Shown: piece after piece, positions 8,878-12,397 of the stretch
Layout: each line of letters starts with the position of its first letter
Position numbering within the stretch: the first letter of the stretch is position 1
NCBI GenBank assembly: GCA_937975735.1
Contig: CALJUI010000349.1
Location: 1 to 12,397 of the forward strand
Length of the DNA: 12,397 nt
Origin: an uncultured Rubrivivax sp.
GTDB taxonomy: Bacteria; Pseudomonadota; Gammaproteobacteria; Burkholderiales; Burkholderiaceae_C
Reading direction: 5' to 3'
Made by a program: the position numbers and the translations under genes
The notes under the pieces: generated by a model
The model's input: the letters and a program-made list of their open reading frames with translations, nothing else
Database searches by the model: none
What the model was told of the DNA's origin: nothing

Positions 8878-9690
8878 ATGTGCCGCCTCGTCGCCTACCT
8901 CGGTGAGCCGATCCCGCTGGATGCGGTGGTCTGCACGCCGGCCCACTCGCTGCTGCGCCAGTCGCTGCGCGCGCACGAGGCGCGCACCGTGACCAACGGC
9001 GACGGCTTCGGCGTCGGCTGGTACGGCGAGGGCCCGGAGCCCGGCGTCTACCGCGAGGTGATGCCGGCCTGGTCCGACCAGAACCTGCAGTCGCTGTGCG
9101 CGACGGTGCGCTCGCGGCTGTTCTTCGCCCACGTGCGGGCCTCGACCGGCACCGCGATCGCGCGGCAGAACTGCCACCCGTTCCGCTTCGGCCACTGGCT
9201 GTTCATGCACAACGGCCAGATCGGCGGGTACCCGCTCGTCCGCCGTGCGCTCGAGGCGATGCTGCCCGACCCGATGTACGCCGCGCGCCAGGGCGCGACC
9301 GACTCCGAGCTGCTGTTCCTGCTGACGATGGCACGCATCGAGGCCGGCGAGGACGCCGAGTTCGCGCTGCAGTCGGTGCTCGAGCACACGCTCAAGCAGA
9401 TGCGCAGCGCCGGCATCGACGAGCCCCTGCGATTCACCGCCGTGCTCAGCGACGGCGAGGAGATCCACGCGGTGCGCTACGCCAGCGACGGCCAGCCGCC
9501 GTCGCTGTACGTCGGCGAGAACGCCCACGGCCGCATCCTCGCGTCCGAGCCGCTCGACGGCCAGCACGAGCACTGGCAGGCCATCCCGCCCGGCGGCGGC
9601 GTGCGCCTGCGGGTCGCACCGCCGGAGGCGGCGCCGGCTCAGATCTCGAGCTTGGTGCCGAGTTCGACGACCCGGTTGGCCGGCAGGTAG
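8878..9690 (+). CDS. Class II glutamine amidotransferase (YafJ type)
   Basis: A 270-residue cytosolic protein starting MCRLVAYLGEP. Removal of Met leaves Cys2 as the N-terminal nucleophile of class II (Ntn-type) glutamine amidotransferases. TNGDGFGVGWY (39-49), FAHVRAST (83-90), NCHPF (98-102), FMHNGQIGG (109-117) and TDSELLF (141-147) match the glutamine pocket and oxyanion region of YafJ/EgtC-like stand-alone proteins (E. coli YafJ is about 255 residues). No synthetase domain is fused, so the acceptor of the ammonia is unknown. EgtC, which hydrolyses gamma-glutamyl bonds in ergothioneine synthesis, is a relative, but no other egt gene is visible. The last 17 residues are encoded in the 52 bp that overlap antisense with the kup 3' end, and may be a non-conserved tail. 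Confidence 0.9.
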   Translation: MCRLVAYLGEPIPLDAVVCTPAHSLLRQSLRAHEARTVTNGDGFGVGWYGEGPEPGVYREVMPAWSDQNLQSLCATVRSRLFFAHVRASTGTAIARQNCHPFRFGHWLFMHNGQIGGYPLVRRALEAMLPDPMYAARQGATDSELLFLLTMARIEAGEDAEFALQSVLEHTLKQMRSAGIDEPLRFTAVLSDGEEIHAVRYASDGQPPSLYVGENAHGRILASEPLDGQHEHWQAIPPGGGVRLRVAPPEAAPAQISSLVPSSTTRLAGR

Positions 9691-11519
9691 AGGAAGTCGG
9701 CCGCCGCTGCGGCGTTGCGATGCAGCGTCGCGAACAGCTTGCGCCGCCAGGGCGACATGCCACGACCCAGTGCGGGCGTCACGGTGTCGCGTGACAGGAA
9801 GTAGCTGGTGTCCATCTCCGGCAGCGGCACGCCGCGGCGCTCCAGCAGCTTCAGCGCGGCCGGCACGTCGGGGGCGTTCTTGAATCCGAAGTGCAACGCG
9901 ACCTGCCAGCAGTCGTGACCCAGCGGGGTCGCCTCGACGCGGCGGTCGAAGCCGATCCACGGCACCTCGTGGTGGCGGACCGACACGAACAGGTTGTACT
10001 CGTGCAGCACCTTGTTGTGCTTCAGGTTGTGCAGCAGCGCGTTCGGCACCAGGCCCTGCTCGGCGGCGAGGAAGACCGCGGTTCCCGGCACCCGCGCCGG
10101 CGGATCGACGAAGACCGCGTCGAGGAAGCCGGGCAGGTCGAGCGCGTCCTCGCGCAGCTTCGCGACCATCGCCTTGCGGCCCTGCGCCCAGGTCAGCATC
10201 AGCACGAACATGCCGCCGCCGATGGCCAGCGGGAACCAGCCGCCGGCGAGCAGCTTCAGCGCGTTCGACGCGAAGAACAGCAGGTCGACGACGAAGAACG
10301 CGCCGGTCGCCGCGATGCACAGCCACAGCGGGTACTTCCAGCCGTGACGGATCACGAAGAAGGTCATCGCCGTCGTGATCGTCATGTCCAGCGTCACCGC
10401 GATGCCGTAGGCCGAGGCCAGGTTGGTCGCCGACTGGAACAGCACCACCGCCAGCACGATGAAGACGTACAGGCCCCAGTTGATCACCGGCACGTAGATC
10501 TGCCCCGCCTCGCGCACCGAGGTGTGCAGCACGCGCATGCGCGGCAGTAGGCCGAGCTGGATCGCCTGGCTGGTGACCGAGAACGCCGCCGTGATCAGCG
10601 CCTGCGACGCGATCACCGTCGCCGCGGTGGCCAGGAAGACTAGCGGCAGCCGCGCCCAGGCCGGCGCCATCAGGTAGAAGGGGTTCTCCACCGCCGCCGG
10701 GTCGGCCAGCAGCAGCGCGCCCTGGCCGAAGTAGTTGACCACCAGCGCCGGCATCACGATCGCGTACCAGGCGATGCGGATGGGCCGCTTGCCGAAGTGG
10801 CCGAGGTCGGCATAGAGCGCCTCGCCGCCGGTGACCACCAGCACGACGGCGCCCAGCGCGAGGAAGGCGATGCCCGGCTGGGCGGCGACGAAGCCCAGCG
10901 CGTGGTGCGGGCTCAGCGCCGCCAGCACCGAGGGATGGGCCGCGATGTGCGGCAGCCCGAGCGCCGTCAGCACGACGAACCACAGCAGCGTGATCGGCCC
11001 GAAGGCGCGGCCGATGCCCCCGGTGCCGAAGCGCTGCACCGCGAACAGCGCGGTCAGCACCAGCAGCGTGATCGGCACCACCGCCTCGTGCAGCCGCGGC
11101 GCCGCGACCTCCAGCCCCTCGACCGCGGAGAGCACCGAGATCGCCGGCGTGATGATGCCGTCGCCGTAGAAGATCGCGGTGCCGAACATGCCCAGCACGA
11201 ACAGCCGCCGGCGCAACACCGGGCGATCGGCGACCGCCTGCAGCGCCAGCGCGAGCATCGCGATCAGCCCGCCCTCGCCGTGGTTGTCGGCGCGCAGGAT
11301 CAGCAGCACGTACTTCAGTGACACGATCACCGTGATCGTCCAGAAGATCAGCGACAGCACGCCCAGCACGTTGGCCGGCGACATCGCCACGTGGCCGGCG
11401 TGGAAGACCTCTTTCAGCGCGTACAGCGGGCTGGTGCCGATGTCGCCGTAGACGACGCCGAGCGCGCCGAGCGTGAGCGCGGCGGTGGCCGAGAGCGTGC
11501 GTGGCGGCGAGGAGGTCAA
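9639..11519 (-). CDS. kup: Low-affinity K+ transporter Kup
   Basis: A 626-residue inner-membrane K+/H+ symporter of the KUP/HAK family (E. coli Kup is 622). It has about 12 hydrophobic segments in the first 450 residues, then a cytosolic C-terminal domain. Signatures include GALGVVYGDIGTSPLYALKE near the N-terminus, YGDGIITPAISVLSAVEGLE, VTGGEALYADLGHFGKRPI and SAYGIAVT. The start is unusual. In frame there is no ATG or GTG that gives the normal length; TTG 11519 gives MTSSPPRTLSATAALTLGAL, which fits the family. The expected coupled ATG at 11560 (overlapping the upstream stop) is in another frame. A sequencing or real frameshift in 11520-11557 is the alternative. The 3' end overlaps the convergent amidotransferase gene. 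It probably shares a transcript with the TrkA-like gene upstream. Confidence 0.93.
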   Translation of the reverse strand: MTSSPPRTLSATAALTLGALGVVYGDIGTSPLYALKEVFHAGHVAMSPANVLGVLSLIFWTITVIVSLKYVLLILRADNHGEGGLIAMLALALQAVADRPVLRRRLFVLGMFGTAIFYGDGIITPAISVLSAVEGLEVAAPRLHEAVVPITLLVLTALFAVQRFGTGGIGRAFGPITLLWFVVLTALGLPHIAAHPSVLAALSPHHALGFVAAQPGIAFLALGAVVLVVTGGEALYADLGHFGKRPIRIAWYAIVMPALVVNYFGQGALLLADPAAVENPFYLMAPAWARLPLVFLATAATVIASQALITAAFSVTSQAIQLGLLPRMRVLHTSVREAGQIYVPVINWGLYVFIVLAVVLFQSATNLASAYGIAVTLDMTITTAMTFFVIRHGWKYPLWLCIAATGAFFVVDLLFFASNALKLLAGGWFPLAIGGGMFVLMLTWAQGRKAMVAKLREDALDLPGFLDAVFVDPPARVPGTAVFLAAEQGLVPNALLHNLKHNKVLHEYNLFVSVRHHEVPWIGFDRRVEATPLGHDCWQVALHFGFKNAPDVPAALKLLERRGVPLPEMDTSYFLSRDTVTPALGRGMSPWRRKLFATLHRNAAAAADFLYLPANRVVELGTKLEI

Positions 11520-11560
11520 GCGCGGGGCAGGGTCGCGGGCGGGGCCCGGCGGCGGCTCAT
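11516..11560 (-). other. 14-codon mini-ORF bridging the TrkA-like gene and kup
   Basis: ATG 11560 overlaps the TGA of the upstream gene (ATGA) and opens a 14-codon frame, MSRRRAPPATLPRA. Its TGA (11518-11516) overlaps the proposed kup TTG start (11519-11517) as TTGA. It may be a reinitiation relay that passes ribosomes to kup, the real kup start separated by a frameshift, or coincidence. There is no sign that it is a functional peptide. Confidence 0.3.
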
Positions 11561-12397
11561 TGTGCCGCGTCGGCCGTCGCCTGGACGGGGGTGCTGCGGC
11601 CGCCTTCGACGCCGTCGAGCAGGTAGCCCAGCACGGTCGCGTCGCTGACGGCCAGGCGCTGGCGCGCACGCGCCAGTTCGCGGCCGCCCATCAGCAGGCG
11701 GTCGCCCTCGCCCAGCGGCGTGTCGTCCGGCGGCAGCAGGGTCTTGCCGCCGCCGGCCGGCTGCAGCAGCAACGGCAACGCGTGCAGGCGCAGCGCCCGG
11801 TTGTCCGGCGCCCGCATCAGCGCACCGACCGTCACCGTGCCGCCGGCGCGCAGCCGCGCCACCACCGCCGGCGCGTGGCGCAGGTCGATGATCGTCGACC
11901 AGGCCTCCACCGTGTGATGGCCGATGCGCTCGCGCATGCGCTCGAGCAGGGCGTGCGCCCAGGCCTCGTCCTGCTGGCGCGCGAGCTTCAGGAAGTACGA
12001 CAGCTGCGGCGAGCGGATATGGCGCAGCACCTCGGCGGCGACGACGTAGCCCGACAGCATCCCGATGTCCGCCTCGAGGGCGCGGAACAGCGGCACGTTG
12101 CGGCGCTGGTTCTGACGCATCACGACGAAGGCCGCCGGGTTGACCTCGCGCAGCATCACCGCGATCGCCAGGTTGTCGGTGTCGTCGTCGGTGCCGATGA
12201 CGACGCCGTCGGCCGCCTCGGCGCGCGCCTCGCGCAGGACTTCGAAGTCGGCCGGGCTGCCGTGCACGATGCCCTCGGCCTCGTCGGCCGGCGTCGCCGG
12301 ATCGACCACCGTGACCGCGAGGCCCTCGCGCCCCAGCTCGCGCCGCCCCGGGCGGACGAAACGCCCGGAGCCGCAAAGCAGCCCACCCCCGCGCGGA
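11557..12397 (-). CDS. TrkA-N/RCK domain NAD-binding protein, probable K+ channel regulator (5' partial)
   Basis: The open frame comes in from the right edge (first full codon begins at 12396) and ends at TGA 11559-11557; 279 residues are visible. It begins with LLCGSGRFVRPGRRELGREG, a GxGxxG-like Rossmann turn, followed by VTVVDP with the acidic residue expected to bind the adenosine ribose. VVIGTDDDTDNLAIAVMLRE is the typical continuation of RCK (TrkA-N) domains that gate K+ channels and Trk systems by binding NAD(H) or nucleotides. The C-terminal part (LGEGDRLLMGGRELARARQR) resembles a TrkA-C-like end. GRFVRPG is a slight departure from the usual GRFGR. A pore or second domain may lie to the right of the window. 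GTG 12309 is in frame, but the Rossmann start upstream shows it is not the true start. Next to kup, it suggests a role in potassium homeostasis. Confidence 0.82.
   Translation of the reverse strand, partial: PRGGGLLCGSGRFVRPGRRELGREGLAVTVVDPATPADEAEGIVHGSPADFEVLREARAEAADGVVIGTDDDTDNLAIAVMLREVNPAAFVVMRQNQRRNVPLFRALEADIGMLSGYVVAAEVLRHIRSPQLSYFLKLARQQDEAWAHALLERMRERIGHHTVEAWSTIIDLRHAPAVVARLRAGGTVTVGALMRAPDNRALRLHALPLLLQPAGGGKTLLPPDDTPLGEGDRLLMGGRELARARQRLAVSDATVLGYLLDGVEGGRSTPVQATADAAQ

Overview
The window is very GC-rich double-stranded bacterial DNA with strongly GC-biased third codon positions and long antisense shadow frames. Gene content (Uup with C-terminal coiled coil, GshB, BenE, Kup, a TonB-dependent receptor) shows a Gram-negative proteobacterium. 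The style, including a 'GACGCCTTCGGCGTC' type hairpin repeat, fits a betaproteobacterium of the order Burkholderiales (Rubrivivax/Leptothrix/Ideonella-like). That placement is an inference from memory, not from a search.

Left part (1-1827, + strand): the C-terminal 346 residues of a MocR-like PLP-dependent aminotransferase run in from the left edge. After an 89-bp gap comes a small unrecognised gene (1132-1545). Its reading frame continues beyond a single amber stop for another 93 sense codons (to 1827), so it looks like one gene of about 230 codons cut by a point nonsense mutation or read through.

Central part (1829-8806, - strand): five genes run leftward in the order benE, gshB, TonB-dependent receptor, DUF4198 periplasmic protein, uup. 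The first four are joined by 4-nt ATGA or 1-nt TGATG overlaps, so they very probably form one translationally coupled operon. uup follows 24 bp later, with a hairpin over its start codon. The receptor and DUF4198 pair looks like an outer-membrane/periplasmic metal-uptake module attached to glutathione synthesis; the metal is not shown by the sequence. uup carries an in-frame insertion of about 25 residues that coincides with a hairpin-rich DNA element, apparently a dispersed repeat domesticated as a surface loop.

Right part (8878-12397): a class II glutamine amidotransferase (YafJ-type) is divergent from benE across a 71-bp region with an 8-bp perfect palindrome. Its 3' end overlaps by 52 bp the convergent 3' end of kup, a full-length K+ transporter that seems to start at TTG. 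Upstream of kup, and likely cotranscribed with it, is a TrkA-N/RCK-type NAD-binding protein cut by the right edge. Together they form a potassium-related pair.

I see no tRNA, rRNA, CRISPR array, IS element or phage genes. The most unusual items are the repeat-derived insertion in Uup, the amber-split gene, the benE-gshB-receptor-DUF4198 coupling, and the kup start region.
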